Source of the DNA: Macrobrachium rosenbergii
Taxonomy: Eukaryota > Arthropoda > Malacostraca > Decapoda > Palaemonidae
Direction of reading: 5' to 3'
DNA: 64,000 bases
Assembly (NCBI RefSeq): GCF_040412425.1
Contig: NC_089749.1
Location: 31,288,313 to 31,352,312, forward strand
Below, in pieces: positions 41,161 through 51,779 of this stretch (the first letter of the stretch is position 1; every line of letters begins with the position of its first letter). The position numbers and the translations under genes were made by a program. Under the pieces are notes generated by a model. It had not been told where the DNA came from, did not search any database, and saw nothing but the letters and a program-made list of their open reading frames with translations.

Positions 41161-42443
41161 TGCACTCGTATGCCTGAAGACATATGCGCACGCGCAGAGA
41201 GAAAGGAAATAAGGGATGACCAGTAATATACTTAATACCGAGTCATTTTCAGAATCACTGCTGTTGAATTGTTCTCTTTAATTTATATCTATTTTTTTCC
41301 AGAGAAAAAGCAAATAATAGCATCGGTTTAACAGACCGTTAGAATATTTGTATGATTGTTAATGCGCTCCGTTTTTTATGAGAGCAATTGAGAATTTTTT
41401 TACGGAGTTTTTCCTTTTTACCAATACTGCTTTTCATCAGCATTTTTATTTCTTTGTTATTAAGTAATTGTAAGCGATGTTTTCTTATCAAGCATTGTTA
41501 ATTGGATGGGTTTTTTACGGTAGATTTTGATTTGTTGATGAAGTTTTTGTTAGAATTAAATATTAATTCGTCTTTTTATCGAAAACGTGTTTTGTAATTA
41601 GAAATTATGTAATTGTAAGGTTTATTCCTTGATTTTTGTTCTTTTAAGTATTAACCATTTTGTATGAAAATTATTTTTAATCATCTTTTTTCCGTAAGGC
41701 TATAAAAAATTGCGGGTAGCTAGTTAGTCTAAAGGTTTCGTTATCTTACCCTGCCAACCTACCGGTCAAAAATGCTCCGATTTCATATACAAATTTTAAT
41801 AAGCGCCCTTACGCATGAATAAAACAGCTGTTTGCAACAGTGTCCATTATTTGAAAATTGCAAATCGGCAATAATTGACGGCTATCGTGATTGCTGCCTG
41901 TACGTTTGGAAAACTATATTTCCGATGGGCATCATATCGTACTCGAAATTGGATGCACTGTTGACCGTTAGAAAGCCGGCCATCATAATGAAACCCTCAG
42001 ATTCGTTGGCTGCGCAGTCTTTATTCACTGAGACTGCGGGAAATTGCCAGCAGTTGAAGCAGTACTATGAAAAGTGTCGTTTATCATTGCTGGTTTCTCA
42101 CAAGTGCTGCAGTCGCCAGCAGTAATTCAAGTGTATAAACCGGTAGCACTTCATACCAAACTGGCAGCAACTGCCTGTACACGCGCATCTGTGTTGTGAC
42201 ATTAGCTCGTTTGCTGACATCCTTTAACATCTTGGTGCTTACCTATTATTTGTCTTGTATTCACTTGAAATTGAAGTCTAGCATGTTCGTCACAGGAGGC
42301 CTTACAAGCACGACTTCATTTGCGCCAAAATATTGGCGCTAAAATATTAAAAGATACCAAAAAGGACTCGGTTTTAAATTTCTCTTTACTTTAACGCTTT
42401 GTATTGTACAGCTGACATGAATGTTATCTCTTTGTCCACGCAG

Positions 42444-42773
42444 TACGCAGCGGCTGCAGTGTCTCTGAGTGCCGGCATCCAGAGCGTCTCCAGCTCCAAC
42501 AGCAGCACCACGAACAGCAGCAGCAGCAACAGCAGTTCCAGTAGTACCAACGGCGGTGGCGCGAGCGGTGGCTCGAGCAGCAGCGCCGGCAGTGCTGCCA
42601 ATCCCCTGACTTCACCTCCTCTGCTCTACTATCCTCACCCGACCTATCCTTTGGCTCTCTCGGCCCTGGCTGCCGCCGAAAGAATCTCTTCCAAGAATTC
42701 CTCCATAGCCGAGCTCAGGATGAAGGCCCGCAAGCACGCAGAGGCACTAGGCCTTACTATGCCCCAGACCTAA
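42444..42773 (+). CDS. shox: Shox-like homeobox gene, terminal coding exon with OAR motif
   Basis: The exon starts in phase 0 after the acceptor TTTGTCCACGCAG and ends at TAA (42,771-42,773), giving 109 residues. After YAAAAVSLSAGIQS comes a Ser/Asn/Gly low-complexity stretch (about residues 15-50), then LLYYPHPTYPLALSALAAAE and the OAR motif SSIAELRMKARKHAE (codons at 42,699-42,743), followed by ALGLTMPQT. The OAR motif is the C-terminal signature of paired-like homeodomain factors. The exact form SKNSSIA-LR-KARKHAEALGL is closest to SHOX/SHOX2 and their arthropod orthologue, as I recall it. Vertebrate SHOX normally ends at or near the ALGL; here five residues follow. OAR usually restrains or modulates transactivation. 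Other aristaless-type proteins share OAR, so the paralogue call is less certain than the family call. Confidence 0.85.
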   Translation, partial: YAAAAVSLSAGIQSVSSSNSSTTNSSSSNSSSSSTNGGGASGGSSSSAGSAANPLTSPPLLYYPHPTYPLALSALAAAERISSKNSSIAELRMKARKHAEALGLTMPQT

Positions 42774-43472
42774 GAGAATTCAGCGTTCTTTTCTTTTATC
42801 CTGTTTACTCGTTGCTTCTTGTTATGAATGTGTAAAATACCAGTGCCAAAGATGCTGTAACTTATTTCTCTGTTATACTTTACCTGTTTACCGATTATTC
42901 TGCTCCCTAAGGTGTCTCCTTGACCGAACTGTGAAGGAAAAAGTCAGAGGTAATCATCCGGTTTCAGTAGTTTCAGAATTCAGATCGGTTCCAGATTTCG
43001 ACGTAAGGAAAGATTTGCTCTTACTGAAATCTAAGTCGATTCCTTTGTACAGAAGCAGAAAGATAGTCATTGGTGCTATGGGAACCAAAAATGAATGCAT
43101 GCAGTGTCCCAGTATTCCTCATTATGTATCAAATATCGTTATACCCAATTTTTCATGTTTTTTTTTTTTTAATATTTGTTTTTAGTATATGAGGTATTCG
43201 CTGTCAGATATGTTTCCACGTATCAAACAGTAACTCCGAGACCTGTATCTGAAAGATATCTTTGTTTTTTAGTATTTCAGTTTTTATACACGTAAGTTTT
43301 TTTTATCGAATATAACTGTTGAAGGTTAGTCAAGTCTCCTTCGGTCACTGTCTGGACTGAGCTCACGATCGCTGCGATAAGAGGAACATTGAAAACCACC
43401 TTTTGTGCCGTCTCTATTATGGAGATCTCCGAAAGGTGAAAAATATTTTTATGCAGCCATTGAATGAATAAA
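42774..43472 (+). terminator. Candidate 3' UTR and poly(A) signal of shox
   Basis: After the stop the sequence loses coding character and turns AT-rich. The first AATAAA on this strand that I noted is at 43,467-43,472, about 690 bases after the stop. The 84-codon frame starting at 42,931 is compositionally ordinary and is taken as UTR. The exact end is unknown. Confidence 0.4.
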
Positions 43473-43597
43473 TCATGATTGTTCACAAGCCACTCCAGAC
43501 AACGAAAAATATTATGAAAAGCAGATAGAGTCCCGTTAAATTAAGTTCTACTTTAGATAACAAGAAAGGAAATACCGTTTTCATTTGCCAGTATTTC

Positions 43598-43600
<3 letters not shown>

Positions 43601-43678
<78 letters not shown>

Positions 43679-43714
43679 TATATATAATATATATATACAG
43701 TATATATATATAAA

Positions 43715-43801
<87 letters not shown>

Positions 43802-43840
43802 ATTAAAATACAGGTAATTTCTTGCGATATATTATTGTTA

Positions 43841-43888
<48 letters not shown>

Positions 43889-43889
43889 T
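43601..43889. repeat. Interrupted (TA)n followed by (TTA)n
   Basis: TA units from 43,601 to 43,798 with interruptions (GATATATAATATA, ACAGTATA, AAAGTATA), then ATT units from 43,830 to 43,889. The poly-Asn/IY frame on the minus strand is an artefact. Confidence 0.96.
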
Positions 43890-45565
43890 GTAATTTCGGT
43901 TCATTGACAAGAACTGCTTTAAAAGATTCTCTATGTGAGTAATTTTCAAAATGCCTCATTCCCGCTAATAATTCACAGGTTAATGTTTAGGAAACTGAGA
44001 ACAAATCTCCAAGGAAATGGCAGCAAGGCTGGATTTTCCCCCCAGTTCATTTCTGTGTAACCTGTAAATACTGTATGATCCCTGTAAATACACTCGTGAT
44101 CGTATTTATATAAGTCAATGTGAGCACATGATTTTGTGGTTACTGTATCATAAACAAAATTTGTGTAAACAAATTTTCTGGATGTCTCTGGAAGGCGAGA
44201 CGCTTCCGCCCCTTCTTCGAGAGAGAATGGGAAAGTCGAATGAGCCTACGGGACATTAAAATGTACATTGAATTAGTATTTACCGTGAGTGTGCATACAT
44301 GTGTATATGTATGTGTAATATATGAATACATACATTCGTTTTGACTGCGAAGGGAGAAATGTCTGAGTGCAGGTATGTGATATACTGAATGTGTCAAGAA
44401 ACATTCAAATAGTTCGATGTTTACTGCTTAAGGTTTAAGAACCAGCCATTTTGCGTTTTGCTTAGTCTTAGGATTCTTTACTTAACCAAATACTATGGAC
44501 ATACAGACAAGAATGAGACGTCTTTGTTATATATATAATTTATCTTGAGAGAAGAAGAATGTATTACAAAGGTATTCGTTCATTGATTTCACCAGTACTT
44601 GTGATTTTTACCTATTAGGGCTTTTTCAATTTAGCAGACAGATGCGTGTTAAATTTACCCGGTTTAGTTCATGTATTTTTTTCAAATTGCATTAAAAACT
44701 TTTTCAAATGTTTTATTTAATCCTGTAAGTTGGCGTTACTCTGGTGTTTGGCGCCGTTTTTCATGATTCATCGTTTTGCACTTGGCAACCCCACAGTTCA
44801 GATCCTCAGCTGCGTCACTTAATTAATTCATTCGTTTAGTTACTAACTAGTTAATGAATAATTTTAAAGAAAATGGACGAAAGAAACCCTTTTTTATTTG
44901 AAAGAGTGACAGTCCTTTTTCATAGAAGAAATCGTTTTATCCAGTCTATTATTGCCTAAACAAGTGCTTCATTATCATTAGTATTGCCAATATCGTTATG
45001 TAGAAAATTTTAATGAAGTTATAATTACCCTACATTCGAAGCCGATTATAATTGATCAGTCGCTAATTTATAGAGCAATAAACAACCTTCCCGTTAATTG
45101 GCTAATTACGTTTTACCAATAAGCCGGGTGCTGCGATGCAGCTCACGTTCAAGAGAGGAGTGAATGAATGAATAAGAGTGGGTGGAGCTTCTGTTCGTGG
45201 CGGACTTTGCTACTCTGTTCCCATTTAGTTAGTCATTCATGGTACTGTTGTTGTTGTTGTTGTTTTATCTTTGTTTCTCATCATCATTGCCTTTGTAATT
45301 TTCATGGACGTGGAGATAATTGTGTACGATTATTCCACATGAAGGGAAGTGCAAAGAGAAGCGATGAAACCCGACTGTTTCGTCCTCCACCGGACCTTGA
45401 TGAGGCAATTCATTAGTGAGAGGTTTCCAAAGTACAATCGGGCTAAACTACACTTCTTCGCTTCTCTTCAGACTCTCCTTCTCGTGGGTTGATGGTATAA
45501 TATTACCTTCATTACTGATTTTGTACTGTATATCTGTAACTCTTACTGTCGTCTTTTGCACCATG

Positions 45566-45597
<32 letters not shown>

Positions 45598-46195
45598 AAT
45601 ACTTACTTGAACCATTTTTTGTGATTGCTCTAGTCTTTAGAATAAGGGTTGATTAAGTATCGGTTCTCTTCCATACACTTAATGTTGCATTCGTTAATGT
45701 TTCATGCTTACTCATTACCAAATTAAAACTTAGTTTTCCCAGTTGCAAAGGTATATATGTTAATTTTTTCATTGCATCTTCGGAGACTTGCAGTTGGTGA
45801 TAAATATTTTTATGAAAATGCCCGAGGAATTTTTTTTTAAGATTTTCCATTTCCTGGAATCAAGACAAAGACGATCAACTACATTCCAGTAATCCTAATC
45901 CTCCTCCTCCCCATCTTCTTACTCTTCTTCATCCTCCTCTCCTTCTCTTTCTTCGTCTGTATAACGTTATGTTGTTTTAAGAATAAAAAGATGTCGGTTT
46001 ATATGAGGCTTTCATTACCCGTTTACAATATGCAGGTCTGGGGAATATCCTCATCTCAGTTGAACGTAATTTTATCTGGTATGACACATACCTTGGAGTT
46101 CCTAATTTTTGGCAGTATTTCCCATCTGGGACAGGAACTGGATGGTCGGTCGTCATCTGTCGATTATAGAATTATGCATATACATACACACATGC

Positions 46196-46196
<1 letters not shown>
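43890..46196. other. Noncoding stretch downstream of shox
   Basis: No conserved frame. Holds (GTT)n at 45,245-45,264 and (ATT)n at 45,566-45,595. Positions 44,990-45,135 contain a cluster of homeodomain-type cores (TTATAATTACC, TTATAATTGATC, TTAATTGGCTAATTACG) within higher-complexity sequence and could be a regulatory element. Confidence 0.45.

Positions 46197-46243
<47 letters not shown>
46197..46243. repeat. (TA)n microsatellite
   Basis: About 23 TA units. Confidence 0.96.
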
Positions 46244-46249
<6 letters not shown>

Positions 46250-46431
46250 ACCTTTTTTCCCTATGAAACGGAAGGTTTTCACCCTACCGAACCCATGTCT
46301 CATTCAAGGGAAAGAACATGAGGTTGAAAGTACATAATTTTTGAAAACACTAAGGATGGTGGTTGGTTTCCGTTAGTGATGATGTACCATCGGTCCGTAA
46401 ATCATGGTACGATATAGAAGTGCAAATAAGA

Positions 46432-46559
46432 GTAGGTCCCGTTGTTAGGTAACCAATTGGCTCTTGGCCATGTAAAATAAGTCTAATCCTTCGGGCCAGC
46501 CCTACGAGAGCTGTTAATCAGCTCAGTGGTCTGGTAAAATTTAGGTATACTTAACCCTT
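46432..46559 (+). mobile_element. SINE family B, copy 2 (body only)
   Basis: Begins GTAGGTCCCGTTGTTAGGTA and ends GGTATACTTAACCC. It matches 16,245-16,372 with about 90% identity. The tRNA-like head with the B box is not recognisable upstream. Confidence 0.75.
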
Positions 46560-48231
46560 GAATGCTAAAGCCGGCGACTGCTCGATTTCAGTGGCATTCA
46601 CCAGTGCACGGTCGCATCAGACTCACGTTTGAAGTCGCTAATCAGAGACCCAGAGTTATCTAGCAAAGGGAGAGAGCAAATGGCCTGTTATTAAAATTGT
46701 CCTTTAAATCAATAAAATTCAAGTTGTTGCCGTACTCATTATCTACTTCGAACACCAAGGAAGATAACGAATAAGAAAGATGCAAGAACCATCGTGAGTA
46801 AACCTGGTAGCTCTCTGTAGAGGTTAGGTTGAGAAATCCAGTGAGAACCGATTTGAAGTTTCTTGATATCACTTTTTTGCTGTTGAAAGTATTGCAGTGT
46901 AGTTTTGAGTAATTTTTTTTATTAGATTTTAATCTCAAAGTTAACTGGGCAATGCCATTTTATAATTATCTCGGGGTTTATGATTTCATTATTAATGCTG
47001 CTGCCGGAGAAGATGGCTTTAAAAGAAGCCTTTTTGGGGAGTCATAAGAGCGTTTTGATACTTTTTAAGAGGTATTTCAGTGCTGTATCAATTTTCAATA
47101 CAATATAAAGATTACTTCGCAGAATTAGTCAGTTCTTTGCAGTACAGGAACAATTGCAGCACGTTGGTACACTCTTCTTGTGAATTTATTTTAATCTTTG
47201 TTATATGACTAATGACAACAGTGCATTAACTTTTTGATGGTGTTACCCACTGAAATACAGCTGGAGCTTTTTTTTTTTTATCTCAAAACTCCTGGTATTA
47301 GCCCCCTGAGGTATTCAAGCAAGCTAATGAACTGGAAACTAATTAAGATTTCTCCATGATTACTCTGCTGATTGTTCGAGGCATGAGGCACCGTTCTCTT
47401 TTTTTCTGTCATTTCATTTTCTATGATTAACTGACCCAGTTCATCAGCGACTGTAATATCACATTTTAGTTTTAAATCAATTACTCTAAAAGGAAATTGT
47501 TTCGATCATCGTGAACTGGGATTTTTATTTCTTTAGTCATAATGACATTAACCGTTTCATTAGTATATTACTTATTAGAGGCGTTTCCTTACTACAACTA
47601 GCAATAATTGCGAACAGATTATATATAGTCCTGTAATAATCAGTTTTATAGCTATATTACTGGCTGTAAACTGCTTCCTATTATTCTGACTTTGTTAAAC
47701 CAAAGCTTCCTAATTACAAAACATATAGGAATGGATGACGAACGACGCAATAGTGAAACACCACAAAGAACTCTACCAAGCCTATCCCTATCGTCTACTT
47801 TGTCCTCCGAAGCTCCGAAGTGACCTATTGTACTACTGTTCCGCTTGTGTACAGTTCTTAGTCTCTAGTTTGAGAATTAAACAGAATTTGTGTTCATATC
47901 TCTTGAAGTATCGCTAAACCGTTGAGAAAGCTATGTAGAGATAAAGTGGGAGCTCCAAGGAAAAGCAACACTCAGGAAAAACAAGTATGTTTTTTTTTTT
48001 TAACGGACGTTTACATCTCAAGCTTACCGAAGAGATCATAGCATGGGCACTTTTTGAAACGTGTGTGGTCACTCCCAGATATTTGGTAAGTTCAGTAATA
48101 TGCTTTGTAATTTCAAAAAGTCAGTCGTTGTCTCTCGGTAGATTATTTGTTTAGTTTATCAGACTGTTGGGTTAGGAAACGTTTGTATTTGCCACCTCCC
48201 AACAGAAGCCGTGGTGGAACTAAGCAAGAGG
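46560..48231. other. Noncoding stretch, nothing recognised
   Basis: No conserved frame, no repeat partner within the window. Confidence 0.5.
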
Positions 48232-48485
48232 GGTATTATTTTAGAAAGAGGAACCAGCCCAAAATGACATGAAAATACGTTTTTCTAGGTGATTTTGATA
48301 TGTTTTGCACGAATATCACCTTCATTTTCCTCGGAAATTAACGGTTTTAGACTTTACTCGGAGCACCTACAGTTTCCCGGGCCCACTCGACCGCCGACCG
48401 AAATCGGCGGAAGAACACCAAAACCAATATGGCGGCGATACCAAAACAACAACAAACAAAGTAGTTCCGAAAGTTTAAGCGAAAC

Positions 48486-48632
48486 GGTAAAGGGGGACCC
48501 CATTGGGAAACTGGGGTTTTTGGGTGGGGGGAGTCAGATACGAGTGGCAATGACCACCGAAAACCTTATATATCAACAGTAATGGGGGACCCTGTTGGGA
48601 ACCGGGGTTTTTGGGTGGGGGGAAGCAGATAC
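48486..48632 (+). repeat. 92-bp tandem pair with GGGGGACCC core
   Basis: Two copies of a unit containing GGGGGACCC, TTGGGAA and GGGGTTTTTGGGTGGGG, starting 92 bases apart. Diverged reverse-complement copies occur at 53,017-53,123, so the module flanks the whole nest in inverted orientation. Confidence 0.8.
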
Positions 48633-48773
48633 GGTGTGTGTGGGAGCAAAATAACAAACAATTTAGCAGTAGGTTGACCCCTTACTCTGCAATCGAGATG
48701 CGGGCAAGGCTAGGCTACTACCAGCATTACTGATAAATTAGTTGTTAACAGTGAATATGTTTATGTGTGCTGT

Positions 48774-49010
48774 CAGTAAGGCCATGGCGGAACAGCGCTT
48801 CGCGCCTTATCCGCATATTTAAAAATTCTTGGCAAGCACGACATGTTCTGGCAAGAGGTAATGTTGCGCTGCGCGCGCGCTAGCCACAGGGGTTACAGTA
48901 AGGCCGTGGCGGAACAGCGCTTCGCGCCTTATCCGCATATTTAAAGATTGTTGGCAAGCACGACATGTTCTGGCAAGAGGTAATGTTGCGCTGTGTGCGC
49001 TAGCCACAGT
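48774..49010 (+). repeat. 122-bp tandem duplication
   Basis: CAGTAAGGCCATGGCGGAAC starts at 48,774 and its near-identical twin starts at 48,896. Shared landmarks are GCGCTTCGCGCCTTATCCGC, GGCAAGCACGACATGTTCTG and GCGCTAGCCACAG. A third, more diverged copy in the same orientation is at 52,299-52,402. Confidence 0.9.
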
Positions 49011-49037
49011 ACATACAAAAAAACACGACTATCCTAG

Positions 49038-49117
49038 GCAAAAATGTGATGATTTCGGAATCTTGCGTGTGATATCGTCTTATAAATTCAAAATAGTCTA
49101 TATCACAACCACGACAA
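49038..49117 (-). pseudogene. Detached 80-bp copy of the transposase N-terminal coding region
   Basis: This segment is identical to 50,064-50,143 except for two substitutions. In the intact gene that stretch encodes roughly residues 8-33 (CRGCDIDYFEFIRR onward). Here it lies just beyond the 3' end of the same gene (stop at 49,132), in the same orientation. It is either the truncated start of a second transposase copy or a short duplication made during insertion or repair. Confidence 0.85.
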
Positions 49118-49131
49118 ACCTTATATTTACC

Positions 49132-50163
49132 TTAAAAAGCAGGCCCTGGTTGGTCGATATCGCTGTCCGAAGATGAATTATCGGTTTCGGCCCGTGGTCG
49201 TTGTCGGTCACTATGAGGTACATATAATTTCCCAGCTTCAATAAAAAAGTTGTGATGCAACTGACCCTGTTCTTTATCGAAATTGTCTATAAACAAATAT
49301 CTCGCTAAATATTGTTCGAGATATTGTTTTCGGTTACCAGGGCGTCTTGACCACTCTGGTATATCACGCCAAAGGCGTTCAGTGTTTTGCGTGTGCACAC
49401 TACTATCATCTCTGTCGACAAATTGTTCGCTGTGATTGATTACTTTGTGCGTGTATCCTTCTTCAGCAAGTGTGCGATACTCTGCCCACCCATCACTAAT
49501 CACAACAGAATTAGGTAAAATAAATTGTTTAATAAGTGGAATAAGCGTCTCTGCACTTCTGTCTTGGCCTTCTTTGTTAAGGGGAATAACAAATTTTTTC
49601 TTAGAGATTCGCTCTATTCCCCCAAACAACCACACTTGGGTAAGTTGTCCACCACGATTGTATTTGCGATGTACGAAGAGCGTTTCGTCGATCTCCACAA
49701 TGACGTCACGACCACCAATTTGCGGTTGGTTGGAAAACCATTGTTCTGTGACTTCGGAACAAAACGATCGCCAATCTACGCTTGTTCTACTTGACCACTT
49801 TAGGCACCGTATAATAGTCATATGATCAAAAGATTTTCTTAACCAATGGTTTACAAACAAAGCAACTGCCCAGGGTTTCACATGAACACTGTCTAAAAAT
49901 GTCCCCTTAAAAAGGCTAACCGAATACGAACACTTTCTACTTCCCTTCTGCTTATTAAGCTTCCTTCGACGGCCACACGAAAATTTATGCCTTGTTTCAC
50001 TATATGTACAAGTTATATCACAGTGAGGACAAGTTACTGCTGTAGGTAAAACACCATGTGCCTGCAAAAATGTGATGATTTTGGAATCTTGCGAGTGATA
50101 TCGTCTTATAAATTCAAAATAGTCTATATCACAACCACGACAAGTTATCTGAACGACAGCCAT
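49132..50163 (-). CDS. ISXO2/Merlin-type DDE transposase, apparently intact
   Basis: An uninterrupted 343-codon frame starting at ATG 50,163-50,161. It cuts and joins DNA at the element's inverted ends. The N-terminal part has a zinc-ribbon-like cysteine pattern (C45-x2-C48, then C63 and possibly C78; C8-x2-C11 is a further pair). The catalytic core carries the triad in order: D159 in VIVEIDETLF, D224 in VISDGWAEY and E262 in HTQNTERLW. The VINHSEQFVD block before the last residue is typical of the ISXO2-like domain of the IS1595/Merlin superfamily. The C-terminus (about 320-343) is a Ser/Asp-rich tail. Usual length in the family is about 250-350 residues, so this one looks complete. It lies between perfect 27-bp inverted ends. 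Intact frame and perfect ends suggest recent activity; expression is not shown. Confidence 0.85.
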   Translation of the reverse strand: MAVVQITCRGCDIDYFEFIRRYHSQDSKIITFLQAHGVLPTAVTCPHCDITCTYSETRHKFSCGRRRKLNKQKGSRKCSYSVSLFKGTFLDSVHVKPWAVALFVNHWLRKSFDHMTIIRCLKWSSRTSVDWRSFCSEVTEQWFSNQPQIGGRDVIVEIDETLFVHRKYNRGGQLTQVWLFGGIERISKKKFVIPLNKEGQDRSAETLIPLIKQFILPNSVVISDGWAEYRTLAEEGYTHKVINHSEQFVDRDDSSVHTQNTERLWRDIPEWSRRPGNRKQYLEQYLARYLFIDNFDKEQGQLHHNFFIEAGKLYVPHSDRQRPRAETDNSSSDSDIDQPGPAF

Positions 50164-50578
50164 GCTTAGTACTGATGAGTTAGCCTAGAGTAATGCCTGA
50201 AGTGCCACGGTGGCAGGAATATTTGAATATAATTGGCTTTCGTTTGTTTAAAATGAGCCAATTATTTCAAAGTATCAAGTCACGTGGTGCATGAATAAGT
50301 CACATGAGGCAATCAAACGAAGTGTATAGGTGGAACAAAAAGAGGGGGCAGAGCTATGAAGTCATTTTTTTGAGGGAGTCAAAGGGTGAACATCTCTCTT
50401 TAATAGCCACTCGCCTTAGTAAGAGTCCTCATTTTTTGTAAACTTAAAAATCGATTACTTATGTTCTATTCATCTCCGGGCATAACTAATAGTATATTCC
50501 TAATCAGAAAAGTGCGATTTATGCGATTCTGAAGTATTTATAGGTCCCTAAGCTGGTTCCTCTTTCTAAAATAATACC

Positions 50579-51100
50579 GTTCCTATTATAGTAGGCTTCC
50601 TTAGCCAATCCTTCTTAACATAAGGCTCACTGATGACTTGCACCTGTGCGGAACCATGCCATAACAACAACATGGCAGTCAGTCTTTCTCCCAACATTTC
50701 CAAAACTCAACATTCTCTAAGGGTCCCAAACCTTGTTGGGTAGATATGAGGTTAATAATTGACCGACAGTAACAACACCACCGCCTCCTTCATCAACAAC
50801 ACAGAAATTATAGGAAAAATCAATTTCCAAGGTAATAGGCCGCGTGAAGCTGTTGCTTAGAAATACTGAAGCTACAACCTCTCCCTAAGTACATTGGACC
50901 AAGTTACATTAGAATAAGGTCGTTCAGTACATACTTTTGACAAGTTGAAGTAATATCACGGATTTTGCCTCAACATCCTCCCCCCTACAAAAAATGGAAG
51001 CATCTGAGTAGCTATCTCCTCAGAAGTGCTAACGTAACTCATCCTTCACCTCATACCCCCTCTGAATCCAGGTAAAAAAGTCGCAGTTATTTATGGTGGC
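50579..51100. other. Noncoding stretch between transposon modules
   Basis: No gene. Its end (AGGTAAAAAAGTCGC, then TTTATGGTGGCCGG, about 51,070-51,100) is a diverged reverse complement of GGCCACCATAATTAATGAGA and what follows at 53,370-53,405. Confidence 0.5.
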
Positions 51101-51115
51101 CGGTAATAAAGTCAC

Positions 51116-51173
51116 AGGCTAAAAGTAACCTAACCCATCTATCCTAATTAACCTAACCTGACCTGACCTAATC
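51116..51173. repeat. Degenerate CCTAA (TTAGG) interstitial tract
   Basis: TAACCTAACCCATC, then AATTAACCTAACCTGACC: about seven units of the arthropod telomere pentamer with substitutions, ending at the left inverted arm of the next element. Confidence 0.7.
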
Positions 51174-51181
51174 TAGGTAAT

Positions 51182-51290
51182 TCTAAGCCCACTGTCCGCG
51201 GTGAGGTAGCCTATGGCAGTTGACATTTTTCTATAGAACTTTACCTGCTGAACAAGAATTTCAAGTAAAATTTTGTCGGTCGGCTGTAAC
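51182..51290 (-). repeat. Left inverted arm, about 109 bp
   Basis: Reverse complement of 53,157-53,264 with roughly 85-90% identity (landmarks TGTCCGCGGTG, GGCAGTTGACATTTTTCTAT, CTTTACCTGCTGAACAAGAA). A third, more diverged copy in the orientation of the right arm lies at 51,381-51,472. The arms define a segment of about 2.08 kb containing the truncated transposase. Confidence 0.8.
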
Positions 51291-51380
51291 TAAAGCGTAA
51301 TTGACACTTGAAGACTGCACACCGGTACCGTGGGTCCCCTGCACTGGCGCATACAGCTCAAGGGGAAAATACAGTTTAGC

Positions 51381-51472
51381 TGCAGCCGACGGGCAAAATG
51401 TTACCCTAAACTCATGCAAAGCAAGCAAAGCAACACTGAAAAACGTCAACTGCCACAGGCTACCTCAACTGC
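51381..51472 (+). repeat. Third, diverged copy of the inverted-arm sequence
   Basis: GCAGCCGACGGGCAAAATGT, then AACGTCAACTGCCACAGGCT, matching 53,160-53,240 in direct orientation. Together with the arm at 51,182-51,290 it forms a head-to-head pair about 90 bases apart. Confidence 0.65.
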
Positions 51473-51779
51473 ACACTAACCGTTGCTTGCGATTGGGGCG
51501 AAGAAACGTAAACGGTAAACAAATCCGCCATCTTGGGTTACGTAACCACTAGGGAGCCATATGTTCAGAGGGGGGGGGTGGCAGGGAAAGGTGGGGTACT
51601 GCACAATAGGTACAAGTTGGTAAAGTGACGTAGGACTGTTATGTAGAAACATGGCGGTAAATGACAGTTACCCAAAAAATAATAACGCTCCTACATGAAA
51701 AGTACTAAAACCTAATAACACCAAAACACAGGTGACCTAACTACCTAATAATAAAGAAGGATAGTTTAGGAACCTTACC

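Larger units (their letters stand above)
39579..42443 (+). other. Shox intron, 2,865 bases
   Basis: Bounded by GTAGGG and a TCTTTGTCCACGCAG acceptor. Holds an eroded minisatellite (39,603-40,560) and a (CA)n-(TA)n-(TG)n tract (41,075-41,160). A second pyrimidine-rich acceptor-like site ends at 42,411 (GTATTGTACAG), but it would start the exon in phase 1 and so does not fit the phase 0 donor at 39,578. Confidence 0.7.
48232..50578. mobile_element. Merlin/ISXO2-like DNA transposon with perfect 27-bp inverted ends
   Basis: Positions 48,232-48,258 (starting GGTATTATTTTAG) and 50,552-50,578 are exact reverse complements over 27 bases. The 2,347-base interval encloses one transposase gene on the minus strand. 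Merlin elements, the eukaryotic relatives of IS1595/IS1016, carry short inverted ends and normally make 8-9 base target duplications. I see none here: the flanking bases are AGCAAGAGG on the left and GTTCCTATT on the right. Inside the left third lie two tandem arrays (48,486-48,632 and 48,774-49,010) that also occur beside the second transposase fragment. Confidence 0.75.

Noticed and set aside
41832..42125. 97-codon frame in the shox intron
   Set aside because: No family features, no splice context needed, ordinary composition.
42399..42443. Alternative acceptor at 42,410-42,411 for the shox terminal exon
   Set aside because: Good pyrimidine tract, but it would start in phase 1 and does not match the phase 0 donor at 39,578.
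42386..42615. Leu-rich and Cys-rich minus-strand frames
   Set aside because: Antisense of the Ser/Asn-rich repeat in the shox terminal exon.
42931..43185. 84-codon frame downstream of shox
   Set aside because: Lies in the probable 3' UTR and ends in a poly(T)-derived Phe run.
49436..49825. Plus-strand frames inside the transposase
   Set aside because: Antisense shadows of the intact minus-strand gene.
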